Assembly: GCA_945870465.1 (NCBI GenBank)
Contig: CAMBSS010000001.1
Span: forward strand, 1 to 64,000
Source of the DNA: Bordetella parapertussis
Lineage (GTDB): Bacteria; Pseudomonadota; Gammaproteobacteria; Burkholderiales; SG8-41
Direction: 5' to 3'
DNA length: 64,000 bases
Positions within the stretch are counted from its first letter, which is position 1; each line of letters starts with the position of its first letter. Of the stretch, positions 32,544 to 41,421 are shown in pieces. A program made the translations under genes and the position numbers. The notes beneath the pieces were generated by a model. That model saw nothing but the letters and a program-made list of their open reading frames with translations. It did not search any database and had not been told where the DNA came from.

Positions 32544-33746
32544 TTAAGTTAAGGCGGCGCAGGCGCGCTGAATGCGCCCGCAGGCTTCCTTCAGCGTAGC
32601 GAGATCGGTGGCGATGGAAAAACGCATATACGGGCTCAGCCCATAGGCCTCGCCCTGGATACCGGCCACGCCGCTGTCAAGCAGGTACAGCGCGAAATCC
32701 TGCTCGGTGACCAGTTTTTTTCCGTCCGGGGTTTTCTTGCCGAGCACGCCCGAGCAATTGGGGAAAGCGTAGAAAGCGCCTTCGGGCATGCGGCAGGTCA
32801 GTCCCGGCGCCGCATTGAGCATGGGCACCACCACGTTGCGCCGCTGCTCGAACTCGAGCGCGCGCAAATGCACGTACTCCTGCGGGCCGGTCAGCGCTTC
32901 AATGGCGGCGGCCTGACTGATCGAGCACGGATTCGACGTGCTTTGCGATTGCAGCTTCGCCATATTGCGTATGAGTTCCTTGGGCCCGCCAGCGTAGCCT
33001 ATGCGCCACCCGGTCATCGAGTAGGCCTTGGAGACGCCGTTCACCGTCAGCGTGCGCTCATACAATTCTGGTTCTACCTGCGCGATGGTGGCGAACTCGC
33101 GGTCTTCGAACAGCAGGTGCTCGTAAATGTCGTCGGTCAGTATCCACACCTGGGGATGGCGCAGCAGCACGCCGGCAAGTGCCGCGAGTTCGCTGCGGCT
33201 GTAGGCAGCACCGGTCGGGTTGCCCGGCGAATTGAGCACCAGCCACTTGGTGCGCGGCGTGATCGCCGCTTCGAGTTGCTCGGCGGTCAGCTTGAAGCCT
33301 TTGTCTTCGCGGCACTCGACCGCCTTTGGCGTGCCGTCGGCGACCAGCGCCATGTCGCAGTACGACACCCAGTACGGCGCGGGTATCACCACTTCGTCGC
33401 CCTGCGAAAGTGTCGCCATCATCGCGTTGAACACGATCTGCTTGGCGCCGTTGGCGACCGTGATCTGGTCGCGGGCGTAGACGAGGCCATTCTCGCGCTT
33501 GAATTTCAGGCGCACCGCATCTTTCATTTCGTCGGTGCCGTCGACGGTGGTGTAGCGCGTATCGTTGCGCGCCATCGCTTCGACCACTGCGCGCTTGACG
33601 TTGTCAGGCGTCGGGAAATCAGGCTCGCCGATGGTGAGGCCTATGATGTCGCGCCCCTGCGCGCGCAGCTCGCGCACTTTCTGCGTGGCAGCGTTGCTCG
33701 GGGAATGTTTGATGCGATTCAGTCGCGGTGCAAATATCATGTTCAT
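32544..33746 (-). CDS. Class I/II PLP-dependent aminotransferase (aspartate aminotransferase-like)
   Basis: This 400-residue fold-type I aminotransferase has LTIGEPDFPTPDNVK near the N-terminus and the cofactor motif NSPGNPTGAAYSR. The internal aldimine lysine Lys240 is in NGVSKAYSMTGWRIGY, and an arginine for the carboxylate lies in YMRFSIATD. This is the aspartate/prephenate aminotransferase (AspC/AatA 1-beta) type. The frame opens at a TTG (33755); the ATG at 33746 is a more usual start, though no strong ribosome site is visible. It stands between Bug and OYE genes on the same strand. A housekeeping role is as likely as a catabolic one. Confidence 0.88.
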   Translation of the reverse strand: MNMIFAPRLNRIKHSPSNAATQKVRELRAQGRDIIGLTIGEPDFPTPDNVKRAVVEAMARNDTRYTTVDGTDEMKDAVRLKFKRENGLVYARDQITVANGAKQIVFNAMMATLSQGDEVVIPAPYWVSYCDMALVADGTPKAVECREDKGFKLTAEQLEAAITPRTKWLVLNSPGNPTGAAYSRSELAALAGVLLRHPQVWILTDDIYEHLLFEDREFATIAQVEPELYERTLTVNGVSKAYSMTGWRIGYAGGPKELIRNMAKLQSQSTSNPCSISQAAAIEALTGPQEYVHLRALEFEQRRNVVVPMLNAAPGLTCRMPEGAFYAFPNCSGVLGKKTPDGKKLVTEQDFALYLLDSGVAGIQGEAYGLSPYMRFSIATDLATLKEACGRIQRACAALT

Positions 33747-33792
33747 GCCGCGCAACAGCCGCTCGAAAGCGGGATGCCACGGCCCTCCTTGG

Positions 33793-34761
33793 TTATTCGA
33801 TCTTGATGCCGCGCTCGCGGATGACCTTGCCCCACTTGGCAGATTCCGCTTTGTTATAGGCGACGAATTCCTCGGCCGAACTGCCGACGGTTTCTATGCC
33901 CTGGTTGAACAGCTTTTCCTTGACGTCCGCGGCGGCGAGCGCGCGGATCAACTCCTTGTTGAGCTTGGCGACGATTTCACGCGGCGTGCCGGCCGGTGCG
34001 AAGGCGGCGAAAGTCGTCGACGATTCGAAACCTTTCAAGCCGGATTCGGAGATGGTCGGCAGATCGGGCATCATCGCCGAGCGCTTGGCCGTGCTGGCGG
34101 CGAGCGGACGCAGCCGGCCGACCTTGGCAAACGGCAATGCGGTAATGACATCGACGAAGGACAACATGGTTTCACCGCCAAGCAAGGCCTGTGCGGACGG
34201 GCTGCCGCCTTTGTACGGTATGTGGACCATCTTGATGCCGGCCGAATTCATCAGCAGTTCAGTGGCGAGATGGCTGGTGCTGCCGGGACCCGCCGACGAA
34301 AATACCAGTGCGTCAGGTCTGGCTTTCGCCAGGGCGATCAACTCCCTGACGTTTTTTGCCGGGATCGATGGATGCACCGACAAAATCTGCGGACTGATGG
34401 CGAGCAGCGAAACCGGCGCGAACGCCGCATCGTTATCGTATTGCAGCGTCTTGTAAAGGTGCGGCGCAATTGCAAACGTGCTGTTGCTGCCCACCAACAG
34501 CGTGTAGCCATCGGGCGGCGATTTCGCCGCCAGCGTGTGCCCTATGGTGCCGGTGGCGCCGGCGCGATTGTCGATCACGAACTGCTGGCCGGTGTACTCG
34601 GTCAGCTTGGCGGCCAGGATGCGGCCGATCGAATCGGTCGAGCCGCCCGCCGCCCACGGCACGATCACGCGCACCGGCTTGCCCGGATATTCCTGCGCGA
34701 ACGCCGCCGCCGTAAGCAATACCCACGCCGCAACGGCGCGCACCGCCAATGAATGGATCAT
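33793..34761 (-). CDS. Bug/TctC-family periplasmic solute-binding protein
   Basis: This 322-residue protein starts at ATG 34761 with CAGGAG upstream; the much longer open frame reaching 35208 overlaps the deacetylase gene and is spurious. The signal peptide is short (IHSLAVRAVAAWVLLTAAAF, cleavage near FAQ). Mature motifs are EYPGKPVRVIVPWAAGG, VIDNRAGATGTIG, PPDGYTLLVG and HIPYKGGSPSAQALLGGE. GGSTDSIGR replaces the common DxxAR segment. Upstream is an allantoinase-like deacetylase and downstream an aminotransferase, all on the minus strand. Confidence 0.92.
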   Translation of the reverse strand: MIHSLAVRAVAAWVLLTAAAFAQEYPGKPVRVIVPWAAGGSTDSIGRILAAKLTEYTGQQFVIDNRAGATGTIGHTLAAKSPPDGYTLLVGSNSTFAIAPHLYKTLQYDNDAAFAPVSLLAISPQILSVHPSIPAKNVRELIALAKARPDALVFSSAGPGSTSHLATELLMNSAGIKMVHIPYKGGSPSAQALLGGETMLSFVDVITALPFAKVGRLRPLAASTAKRSAMMPDLPTISESGLKGFESSTTFAAFAPAGTPREIVAKLNKELIRALAAADVKEKLFNQGIETVGSSAEEFVAYNKAESAKWGKVIRERGIKIE

Positions 34762-34847
34762 GATTGTGAACTCCTGAAAATACACTTCGGCATAAGCAAA
34801 ACGGGCACCAGCGCAAGACGCAGACCGGCGCCTCAAATTATATGCCA

Positions 34848-35759
34848 TTAGCTGCCCGGGATGATGCCCGGCGGCAGCGTGTAGCAGTAATCGCTGATAT
34901 CGCAGGGCTTGCACAACCAGATGCGGTCTTTCAGCTTGTGCTCGATGCAGTGCTTCAGCGCCGCGCGCAACGGGCGCAGACGGAACGGCTGGCCGAACAC
35001 ATACGGATGGATGGAGATATTGCAGACCAGCGGCGCCTGCGCGCTCTGCTCTATCATTTCGTCGAACTGGTCGACCATCATGTCGCAGAACTCGCGCGCG
35101 CTGTGCTGGCGATGCACCACGGCAGGCGAATCGTTGATCTCGGCCGGATACGGCACGCACAGCAGCGGGCCCGCGCGCGTGCGCATCCAGATCGGCTGGT
35201 CGTCGCACGGCCAGTCCATCAGGTATTGATAGCCGGCTTCTTTCAGCAAGTCGGGCGTGGTCGGATTTTCGTAAGTACCGGCACCCATCCAGCCCTTGGG
35301 CGCTTTGCCCTCGTTGCGGGTGAAGGTGTCGGTCACGTCCTTGATCGCGCGCGCTTCATCCGCTTCCCACTTGAAGTCGTGCAGATTCTCGGCATTGGTG
35401 CGGCCATGGGCGACGATTTCGTCGTCGCGGCGGCGGATGGCGTCGAAAATCTGCGGCGCTTCTTCATACAGCCAGCTATTGGTGTTATGCGCGGCGGGCA
35501 ATTTCATTTCGTCGAACATATCGAAAAAGCGCCAGATGCCGACGCGGTTGCCGTAGTCGCGCCACGAGTAATTGCGATGGGTCTGCGGCTCGCCGTGCTT
35601 GGCGTTGTCGTGGCCGCGCCCCTTGCCGAACGCGAAACATTCGATATTGGTCGTCAGACAGAATGCGAGGCGCTTGCCACCGGGCCAGTGGTAGTCCTTG
35701 CGCTCGGTGATCGGCGAGTAATCGTAGCGCCCGTGGTGCGGCAGTGGATTCGATGACAT
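34848..35759 (-). CDS. Polysaccharide-deacetylase-fold hydrolase (PuuE allantoinase-like)
   Basis: This 303-residue carbohydrate-esterase-4 / NodB-fold protein of the subgroup that includes the cofactor-independent allantoinase PuuE. Visible are a start YDYSPITERKDYHWPGGKRL (residues 10-30), NIECFAFGKGRG, the WRDYGNRVGIWRF motif, EIVAHGRTNAE, and ISIHPYVFGQPFR near the C-terminus. Members open cyclic amides or ureides, or deacetylate N-acetyl groups. The catalytic-histidine region HPYVFGQPFR matches the PuuE-type HPHVFGxPxR closely. A ureide or imide substrate would fit the nearby hyuAB genes and the adjacent Bug genes; that is inference. The ATG at 35759 has GAGG upstream; a TTG at 35768 is an alternative. 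Confidence 0.8.
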   Translation of the reverse strand: MSSNPLPHHGRYDYSPITERKDYHWPGGKRLAFCLTTNIECFAFGKGRGHDNAKHGEPQTHRNYSWRDYGNRVGIWRFFDMFDEMKLPAAHNTNSWLYEEAPQIFDAIRRRDDEIVAHGRTNAENLHDFKWEADEARAIKDVTDTFTRNEGKAPKGWMGAGTYENPTTPDLLKEAGYQYLMDWPCDDQPIWMRTRAGPLLCVPYPAEINDSPAVVHRQHSAREFCDMMVDQFDEMIEQSAQAPLVCNISIHPYVFGQPFRLRPLRAALKHCIEHKLKDRIWLCKPCDISDYCYTLPPGIIPGS

Positions 35760-35771
35760 GTCGTGCAATCC

Positions 35772-36761
35772 TCAGTCGACGCGCGCGCCCGACGCCCTGA
35801 CCGCCTTGCCGAGTTTGTCGATGTCCGCGGCGATGTGCGCGGCGAACTCGGCGGGCGTATCGGTAATCGCATCGACGCCGAGGCTTGCGTAGACCGTCTT
35901 CACCTCGGCCGCGTTGACCGCCTTGATGAATTCGGCGTTGAGTTTGCCGACGACGGCAGCCGGCAGGCCCGCCGGCCCCAGCACGCCGCTGTAGAGCACG
36001 ACGTCGAAACCTTTGAGTCCGCTTTCCGCCACTGTCGGCACCTCCGGCGCCGCCGCATTGCGTTTGGGCGTCGTCACGCCCAAAGCGCGCAGGCGACCGG
36101 CTTTGACGTTGGCGAGTGCCGGCGGCATGGTGGAAAACGTCACCGCGACTTCGCCTGCCAGCAGTGCCTGCACCGCCTGGGCGCTGCCTTTGTATGGCAC
36201 GTGGATCAAGTCGATGCCGCCCATGGTTTTGAATGTTTCGGCGGCGAGATGCAGGATCGTGCCGTTGCCCGACGACGCAAACGGGATCTGCCCCGGCTTC
36301 GCCTTGCCGAGCGCGATCAGTTCCTTCACCGACTTCACCGGCAGCGAGGGATGCACCACCAGCATCAACGGGCTAGCCGCCACCAGCGTGATCGGCGTGA
36401 AGTCCTTGACCGTATCGTATGGAAGTTTCTTGTAGAGGCTGGCGTTGATCGCCTGCGTGGTCATGTCCTGCATGAACAGCGTGTAGCCGTCGGGCGGTGC
36501 TTTGGCGACCAGTTCAGCCGCGATGGTAGTGCCGGCGCCGGCGCGATTATCGACCACGACCTGCTGGCCGACCTGCGCCGACAGGCGCGCGCCGAGCGCT
36601 CGCGCGAGCACGTCGGATATACCGCCAGCGGTAAAGCCGACCACGAGTCGCATCGGCTTGCTGGGGAAATCGGACTGCGCCACTGCGGATATCGATGTCA
36701 AACCCGCGAGAACGCACACTACGACCGCATGAACACGAAATAGCTTCAAGGCTTGCTCCAT
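35772..36761 (-). CDS. Bug/TctC-family periplasmic solute-binding protein
   Basis: This 329-residue protein has the signal peptide LFRVHAVVVCVLAGLTSISA (cleavage near VAQ). Mature motifs are DFPSKPMRLVVGFTAGG, VVVDNRAGAGTTIA, PPDGYTLFMQ and HVPYKGSAQAVQALLAGE. It departs from the family in YTLFMQDMTTQAINASLYKK, where others have a leucine-rich stretch. It is the upstream gene of the deacetylase unit: its stop is 12 nt before the deacetylase start, so the binding protein and the ureide-type hydrolase are very likely co-transcribed. That makes a cyclic amide a candidate ligand. Confidence 0.92.
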   Translation of the reverse strand: MEQALKLFRVHAVVVCVLAGLTSISAVAQSDFPSKPMRLVVGFTAGGISDVLARALGARLSAQVGQQVVVDNRAGAGTTIAAELVAKAPPDGYTLFMQDMTTQAINASLYKKLPYDTVKDFTPITLVAASPLMLVVHPSLPVKSVKELIALGKAKPGQIPFASSGNGTILHLAAETFKTMGGIDLIHVPYKGSAQAVQALLAGEVAVTFSTMPPALANVKAGRLRALGVTTPKRNAAAPEVPTVAESGLKGFDVVLYSGVLGPAGLPAAVVGKLNAEFIKAVNAAEVKTVYASLGVDAITDTPAEFAAHIAADIDKLGKAVRASGARVD

Positions 36762-36850
36762 TTTACGATTGAGATTTCGCCACCGAATGCAAGAATCGCG
36801 CCTACGGCAAACATACTAGCACGATAATTTTCGAGGCCGCCGCGCAACGG

Positions 36851-37654
36851 TCAGCCCGGCTTCACAGCAACCACTCCATCCCGTCCGGAATCGGCGGGAG
36901 TTTCCGCAGCGAAGCCGCCCGAATTCACATACACATGCTGGATAGGCGCGCGAAATGCGCTTGCCGTTGCGGGCTTCTGCATCACCGCATATAGCGTGGC
37001 GTTTTTGCCGAGATGCCCGCCGACTGCCAGTTCCAAGATCTGCTTGCGGTAAGTGAGATCGATGAACCGCGGCGGTTTCAGTTCGGCGTAACCATGGATG
37101 AGCATGGTGTAACCGTTGGCTGCCGCGAGGTCCCAGTAAAAAGTCGAATTAAAACTGTAAAAGCCGTGCTCCAGCCAGCCGCGGAACGGCATCACGTGCA
37201 CCATCAGGCCGCCCGGACGCGTCAGATCGTGCACGGTGCGGAAAAACTGGCCGATGTCGAAAATATGCTCCGCGGTGCCGGCGTTGATGAGGATGTCGAA
37301 CTGCTCGCCTAAAGACACCGGGTAATTGAGGTCTATCTTCAGCGCCTCCGGGGTGCCGTGAAAATCGATCGCCGTATATTTCCGGTAGTCGAGGCAGGCC
37401 CTGAAAAAAAGCTTCGCCAGATCCCATGCCCGGTAATCCGTGGCGCCGGACAGGATGCCGGCCATGCGCAAATGCAGTTCTTCGCGCAGTTGCTCATCCT
37501 GCACCAGGTCGTCGATGTCCTCGGACAGCATCTCGAACGGCACGTCGCCGTACCATGCGCCCTCGCCGAGTTCCAGGATGCTGGGCCGCGGCGGAATCAG
37601 GCCCGCGCTGCGCAGCCGCAAAAACACGGTGCGATCATTGTGGGTGATGCCCAT
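36851..37654 (-). CDS. Class I SAM-dependent methyltransferase-like protein
   Basis: This 267-residue protein starts at ATG 37654; the open frame continues into the upstream gene but is then its shadow. The second half has ILINAGTAEHIFDIGQFFRT and PGGLMVHVMPFRGW, corresponding to methyltransferase motif II (acidic, post-strand-4) and motif III. The SAM-binding glycine loop near ILELGEGAWYGDVPF is atypical, lacking the GxGxG spacing. It may be a diverged methyltransferase or a sugar/nodulation-type relative. The substrate is unknown. It follows the quinone oxidoreductase gene after 26 nt in the same direction. Confidence 0.6.
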   Translation of the reverse strand: MGITHNDRTVFLRLRSAGLIPPRPSILELGEGAWYGDVPFEMLSEDIDDLVQDEQLREELHLRMAGILSGATDYRAWDLAKLFFRACLDYRKYTAIDFHGTPEALKIDLNYPVSLGEQFDILINAGTAEHIFDIGQFFRTVHDLTRPGGLMVHVMPFRGWLEHGFYSFNSTFYWDLAAANGYTMLIHGYAELKPPRFIDLTYRKQILELAVGGHLGKNATLYAVMQKPATASAFRAPIQHVYVNSGGFAAETPADSGRDGVVAVKPG

Positions 37655-37680
37655 GGAAGAACGCGCCGCGCAGACCCCTG

Positions 37681-38652
37681 CTACGGCAGCAGTACCGTCG
37701 AGCCGGTGGTCTTGCGCGCTTCGAGATCGCGGTGCGCCTGCGCCGCTTCTTGCAACGGATAAGTCTGGTTGATGGAGATTTTGACCGCCTTGCTTTTCAC
37801 CACCGCGAAGAGATCGCGCGCCGCCGCCGTCAGGTCTTCGCGCGTCGCCGTATAGGTAAACAGTGTAGGCCGCGTCAGAAACAGCGAGCCCTTCGCCGCC
37901 AGCACGCCGGGGTTGAACTGCGTCACCGCGCCGGACGAATTGCCGAAGCTCACCAGCATGCCGCAGGGTGCCAGGCAATCGAGTGAGCCCATGAAGGTAT
38001 CTTTGCCGACACCGTCATAGACGACCGGGACGCCCTTGCCCTTGGTGATCTCCTTGACGCGCTTCACGAAATCTTCGCGCGACGTGACGATCACGTGCTT
38101 GCAGCCCGCCTTCTTCGCGAGTGCCGCCTTCTCATCGCTGCCGACCGTGCCTATCACGGTGGCACCCAGGTGCTTCGCCCACTGGCACAGGATCTGGCCG
38201 ACGCCGCCCGCCGCGGCATGCATGAGTATGGTGTCGCCTTTTTTGACCTTGAACGTGCGCTTGAGCAGATACCACGCGGTCATGCCCTTGAGCATGATAG
38301 ACGCGGCGATCTTGTCGTCGACGCCGGCCGGGATCTTGACGACGCGCGCGACCGGCCGTATACACACCTCGGCGTAAGAGCCGATCGGGTTCGCGTAAGC
38401 GACATGGTCGCCGACTTTGAATTCCCTGACCCTGGGGCCGACCGCTTCGACGATGCCAGCACCTTCCATGCCGAGCGTCAGCGGCAACGGCATCGGGTAG
38501 AGCCCGGTGCGATGGTAGGTATCGATGAAATTGAGCCCGGCCGCGGTGGTGCGCACCCGAACTTCGCCGGCCGCGGGCTGTCCAACCTTGACTTCTTCCC
38601 AGCGCATGACTTCGGGACCGCCGGTTTCGTACATGCGAATTGCGTGTGGCAT
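37681..38652 (-). CDS. NADPH:quinone oxidoreductase (QorA-type MDR)
   Basis: This 323-residue medium-chain reductase lacks the structural and catalytic zinc ligands, like the quinone-oxidoreductase branch. The N-terminal GLNFIDTYHRTGLYP, the GMEGAGIVEAVG segment and the cofactor loop HAAAGGVGQILCQWAKHLGA are family hallmarks of Qor. It is expected to reduce quinones or enones with NADPH. Divergent from the glycine-zipper gene, with about 220 nt between them that I could not assign. Likely co-transcribed with the methyltransferase-like gene. Confidence 0.9.
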   Translation of the reverse strand: MPHAIRMYETGGPEVMRWEEVKVGQPAAGEVRVRTTAAGLNFIDTYHRTGLYPMPLPLTLGMEGAGIVEAVGPRVREFKVGDHVAYANPIGSYAEVCIRPVARVVKIPAGVDDKIAASIMLKGMTAWYLLKRTFKVKKGDTILMHAAAGGVGQILCQWAKHLGATVIGTVGSDEKAALAKKAGCKHVIVTSREDFVKRVKEITKGKGVPVVYDGVGKDTFMGSLDCLAPCGMLVSFGNSSGAVTQFNPGVLAAKGSLFLTRPTLFTYTATREDLTAAARDLFAVVKSKAVKISINQTYPLQEAAQAHRDLEARKTTGSTVLLP

Positions 38653-38871
38653 TGCCGTTCTCCGTTTTCAAATTGTGGGGAGGGGGAACTACCGTGAGCG
38701 TCCTGCCGTGAGCGTTACACATAGTAGCGGAATCTCCGGAAACCTCAAACCGCGCCGCACCGGGCTGGCGCGTGTCAGCCAGATTGCAAGTTGTAACGTT
38801 ATGTAAGTCCGCTACGGGTGCTGTCTCCCGGCGCGGTCTAATGATTCGACAGCCAATTTCGGGAGCCCCTC

Positions 38872-39414
38872 ATGAAACGCACGATTTTTGCCATTGCCGC
38901 CGCCGCCATTGCCGGCAGCGCCTGCGCCGCCAGCGATTTTGTCGATACCGCGCAGGTCATTTCGTCCAAACCCATCATCGAACGCGTCTCCGAATCGCGC
39001 CAGGAATGCGATAACGTGCCGGCGCCGCAAAAAAGCGGCAGCGTGGTCGCCCCCATCCTCGGCGGCGTCATCGGCGGCTTGCTCGGCCACCAGGTCGGCC
39101 AGGGCAGCGGCCAGACCGCCGCCACCATAGTCGGCGCAACGGGCGGCGCGGTCGCCGGGAACGTCATCGGCAACCGCGCGAGTTCGCAACCCGAGCAGCG
39201 CTGCCGCACCATCGAATCTTCGCGCGAAGTGGTCAACGGCTACGATGTCGTTTACCGCTACAACGGCCGCGATGTGAGCGTTGCCCTGCCTTACAACCCG
39301 GGCAACACGATCAAGGTCGGCGTCGCCGCCATCCTCGACGACCGCGAAGGACGCGCCGGTTCTGGCAACGACAATTACGACAACCGGCCGCAACGCCGGC
39401 GCGGCCCGCAATAA
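38872..39414 (+). CDS. Glycine-zipper 2TM-domain envelope protein
   Basis: This 180-residue protein has a cleavable signal sequence (RTIFAIAAAAIAGSACAAS). It has a central glycine zipper, VVAPILGGVIGGLLGHQVG then VGATGGAVAGNVIG, characteristic of the 17-kDa/SlyB-like surface proteins. A domain ending in IKVGVAAIL and a disordered Arg/Asn tail (NDNYDNRPQRRRGPQ) follow. Such proteins insert in the outer membrane or span the periplasm, and their precise role is not settled. The signal peptide contains a cysteine but not a clear lipobox. It is followed by ctpA, 63 nt away on the same strand. Confidence 0.82.
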   Translation: MKRTIFAIAAAAIAGSACAASDFVDTAQVISSKPIIERVSESRQECDNVPAPQKSGSVVAPILGGVIGGLLGHQVGQGSGQTAATIVGATGGAVAGNVIGNRASSQPEQRCRTIESSREVVNGYDVVYRYNGRDVSVALPYNPGNTIKVGVAAILDDREGRAGSGNDNYDNRPQRRRGPQ

Positions 39415-39477
39415 TTGCGGCGGCGCGCCGCCGCGTAGTTGCACCACCTCTGCAACCTTCCAACAGGGAACCTGGCA

Positions 39478-40902
39478 ATGCGTAAAAAGATGCGGCAACT
39501 GGGACTGCTCGCGCTCGGCATATTCATGGGCGTGGTGATTTCGCTCAATTTTCCCGCAGTGGCACAGCCCGGCGCGAGCGGAACAACCGGAACGCTGCCG
39601 ATCGAGGAGCTGCGCGCGTTCACCGAAGTCTTCGGCCGCATCAAGAGCGACTACGTCGAATCCGTCGATGACAAGAAACTCATCACCCAGGCCATCTCCG
39701 GCATGCTCGCCGGGCTTGATCCGCATTCGAGCTATCTCGACAAGGAAGAGTTCCGTGAAATGCAGGTCGGCACGCGCGGCGAGTTCGGCGGCCTTGGCAT
39801 CGAAGTCGGCATGGAAGACGGCCTCGTCAAGGTGGTGTCGCCCATCGACGACTCGCCGGCGTCGCGCGCCGGCATCAAGGCAGGCGACCTGATCGTCAAG
39901 CTCGACAACGTTTTCGTCAAAGGCATGAGCCTGAACGACGCGGTCAAGCAGATGCGCGGCAAGCCCGACACGCCGATCACGCTGACCATCGCGCGCAAAG
40001 GCGAAGACAAGCCGCTGGTTTTTACGCTGAAGCGCGCCGTGATAAAAATTCAAAGCGTGAAATCACAGCTGCTCGAGCCGGGCTACGCGTATTTCCGCGT
40101 CACCCAGTTCCAGGGCCCGACCGGCGAAACGCTCGCCAATGCGATCCAGAATGTATTCAGACAGAACGCCGGCCCGATGCAGGGCATAGTGCTTGATCTG
40201 CGCAACGATCCGGGCGGCCTGCTCACTGGCGCCGTCGCGGTATCGGCCGCGTTCCTGCCGAAAAATGCGCTGGTGGTTTATACCGATGGCCGCACCGAAG
40301 ACGCGAAAATGCGCCTCACCGCGAGCCCGGTGAATTATCTGGGCAACGGTGCACAGGACTATCTGGCGAAACTGCCGCCCGCGATCAAGGATGTACCTAT
40401 GGTGGTGCTCGTCAACGGCGGTTCAGCGTCGGCCTCCGAAATCGTCGCCGGCGCGCTGCAGGACCACAAGCGCGCGGTCATCATGGGCACGCAGACTTTC
40501 GGCAAGGCCTCGGTGCAAACCATACTGCCGCTCGGCGACGGCACCGCAATCAAGCTCACCACCGCGCGCTACTACACGCCCAACGGGCGCTCGATACAGG
40601 CGCGCGGCATAGTGCCCGACATCGCGTTGGACGACGGCACGCGCAGCGCGGCCAATCTGAAAGTGCGCGAAGCGGACCTGAGCAAGCACTTGATCAACGA
40701 TCGCGAGCAGGCCGACGCGCCGGTCGCCGCCATTCCGGCCGGCAATGCATTTGGTTTCGTGCCGGCGGCGCGCCCGCAGAATGTGGACGACAAGGACCTG
40801 AGGCCCGCGCCCGGTGAAGTCGTCGCCAGGGGCGACTACGAACTCGCGCAGGCAATCGCTTTTCTCAAAAGCCGCGGCACGCTGCATGCCGGCGTAAATT
40901 AG
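39478..40902 (+). CDS. ctpA: Carboxyl-terminal processing protease CtpA (S41 family)
   Basis: This 474-residue protease starts at ATG 39478; the open frame begins 39 nt earlier but the short N-terminal hydrophobic segment (QLGLLALGIFMGVVISLNFP) follows the later start. It has an S41-family N-domain, a PDZ domain (GEFGGLGIEVGMEDGLVKVV, then AGIKAGDLIVKLDN), and the catalytic Ser318 in NGGSASASEIV and Lys343 in TFGKASVQT, 25 residues apart. It cleaves C-termini of periplasmic proteins. The glycine-zipper gene upstream may be co-transcribed. A repeat and a strong terminator follow. Confidence 0.94.
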   Translation: MRKKMRQLGLLALGIFMGVVISLNFPAVAQPGASGTTGTLPIEELRAFTEVFGRIKSDYVESVDDKKLITQAISGMLAGLDPHSSYLDKEEFREMQVGTRGEFGGLGIEVGMEDGLVKVVSPIDDSPASRAGIKAGDLIVKLDNVFVKGMSLNDAVKQMRGKPDTPITLTIARKGEDKPLVFTLKRAVIKIQSVKSQLLEPGYAYFRVTQFQGPTGETLANAIQNVFRQNAGPMQGIVLDLRNDPGGLLTGAVAVSAAFLPKNALVVYTDGRTEDAKMRLTASPVNYLGNGAQDYLAKLPPAIKDVPMVVLVNGGSASASEIVAGALQDHKRAVIMGTQTFGKASVQTILPLGDGTAIKLTTARYYTPNGRSIQARGIVPDIALDDGTRSAANLKVREADLSKHLINDREQADAPVAAIPAGNAFGFVPAARPQNVDDKDLRPAPGEVVARGDYELAQAIAFLKSRGTLHAGVN

Positions 40903-40904
40903 AA

Positions 40905-41087
40905 ACCCATCTCAAAAGCACAACATCGACAAGCAACCGCCGATAAACGCCGATTGACGCCGATTTAATTCCAGACGTGTCCAATAACCAACGTCGAATG
41001 CCTTGATCTTGCCTGCGTTCATCCGCGCACCCCTCAAGGGGGTATTAAAAAGAATTCATCGGCGGTTCCAAACTGTTTTTGAGACAG
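40905..41087. repeat. Imperfect-palindrome repeat, copy 5, with internal insertion
   Basis: This is the same family: AAACCCATCTCAAAAGCACA at the left, ACAAGCAACCGCCGATAAAC inside, and TTCATCGGCGGTTCCAAACT then GTTTTTGAGAC at the right. Between TGCGTTCATCCGCGC and the final TTCATCGGCGG an extra stretch of about 30 nt (ACCCCTCAAGGGGGTATTAA and flank) has been inserted, itself containing the hairpin ACCCCTCAAGGGGGT. This copy lies between ctpA and its terminator. Confidence 0.88.
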
Positions 41088-41109
41088 CTAACAATCACTC
41101 ACTGACAAC

Positions 41110-41142
41110 AAAAAAGGCAGGGTTTTATCTCTGCCTTTTTTT
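41110..41142. terminator. Rho-independent terminator between convergent genes
   Basis: An 11-bp perfect stem AAAAAAGGCAG / CTGCCTTTTTT encloses the loop GGTTTTATCT and ends in a T-tract on the plus strand. The A-tract at the left makes it work in both directions, serving ctpA from the left and the small secreted-protein gene from the right. Confidence 0.9.
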
Positions 41143-41157
41143 CGTGCGCGGCCCGGC

Positions 41158-41421
41158 TTAAACCTGCGGGCGCGCTTTCTTCACATCATGGCGCGACACT
41201 TTCTTCGCCTTCTTGGCCTTGTGCGGCTTTACGGCAGGCGCGACGGCTTTCACCTGGGTAGAAGCTTGAGCGCGCTCCTTCGTCAACGTCTCCGCGCGAT
41301 TGCGCATATCGGCGCGCTGTTCCCTGGTCAGCTCTTCCTTTTTTGCCGTATCGGCGGCAAAGCCTGATACGGAACCGAAAACAAAAGCCGAAGCTACGAC
41401 AGCAACAAGTAACTTATTCAT
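41158..41421 (-). CDS. Small secreted lysine/alanine-rich protein, unknown function
   Basis: This 87-residue protein starts at ATG 41421, with GAGGAG upstream. It has a clear signal peptide (NKLLVAVVASAFVFGSVSGF, cleavage near AADTA). The mature part is mostly charged helix: KEELTREQRADMRNRAETLT, followed by a low-complexity Lys/Ala/Pro tail (KPHKAKKAKKVSRHDVKK). I do not recognise a family. It is a basic exported protein of about 7 kDa, convergent with ctpA and sharing its terminator. Confidence 0.7.
   Translation of the reverse strand: MNKLLVAVVASAFVFGSVSGFAADTAKKEELTREQRADMRNRAETLTKERAQASTQVKAVAPAVKPHKAKKAKKVSRHDVKKARPQV

Noticed and set aside
37655..37978. Upstream extension of the methyltransferase-like frame into the quinone oxidoreductase gene
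   Set aside because: Arg/Gly-rich shadow in another frame of the preceding gene; the start at 37654 gives the natural N-terminus.
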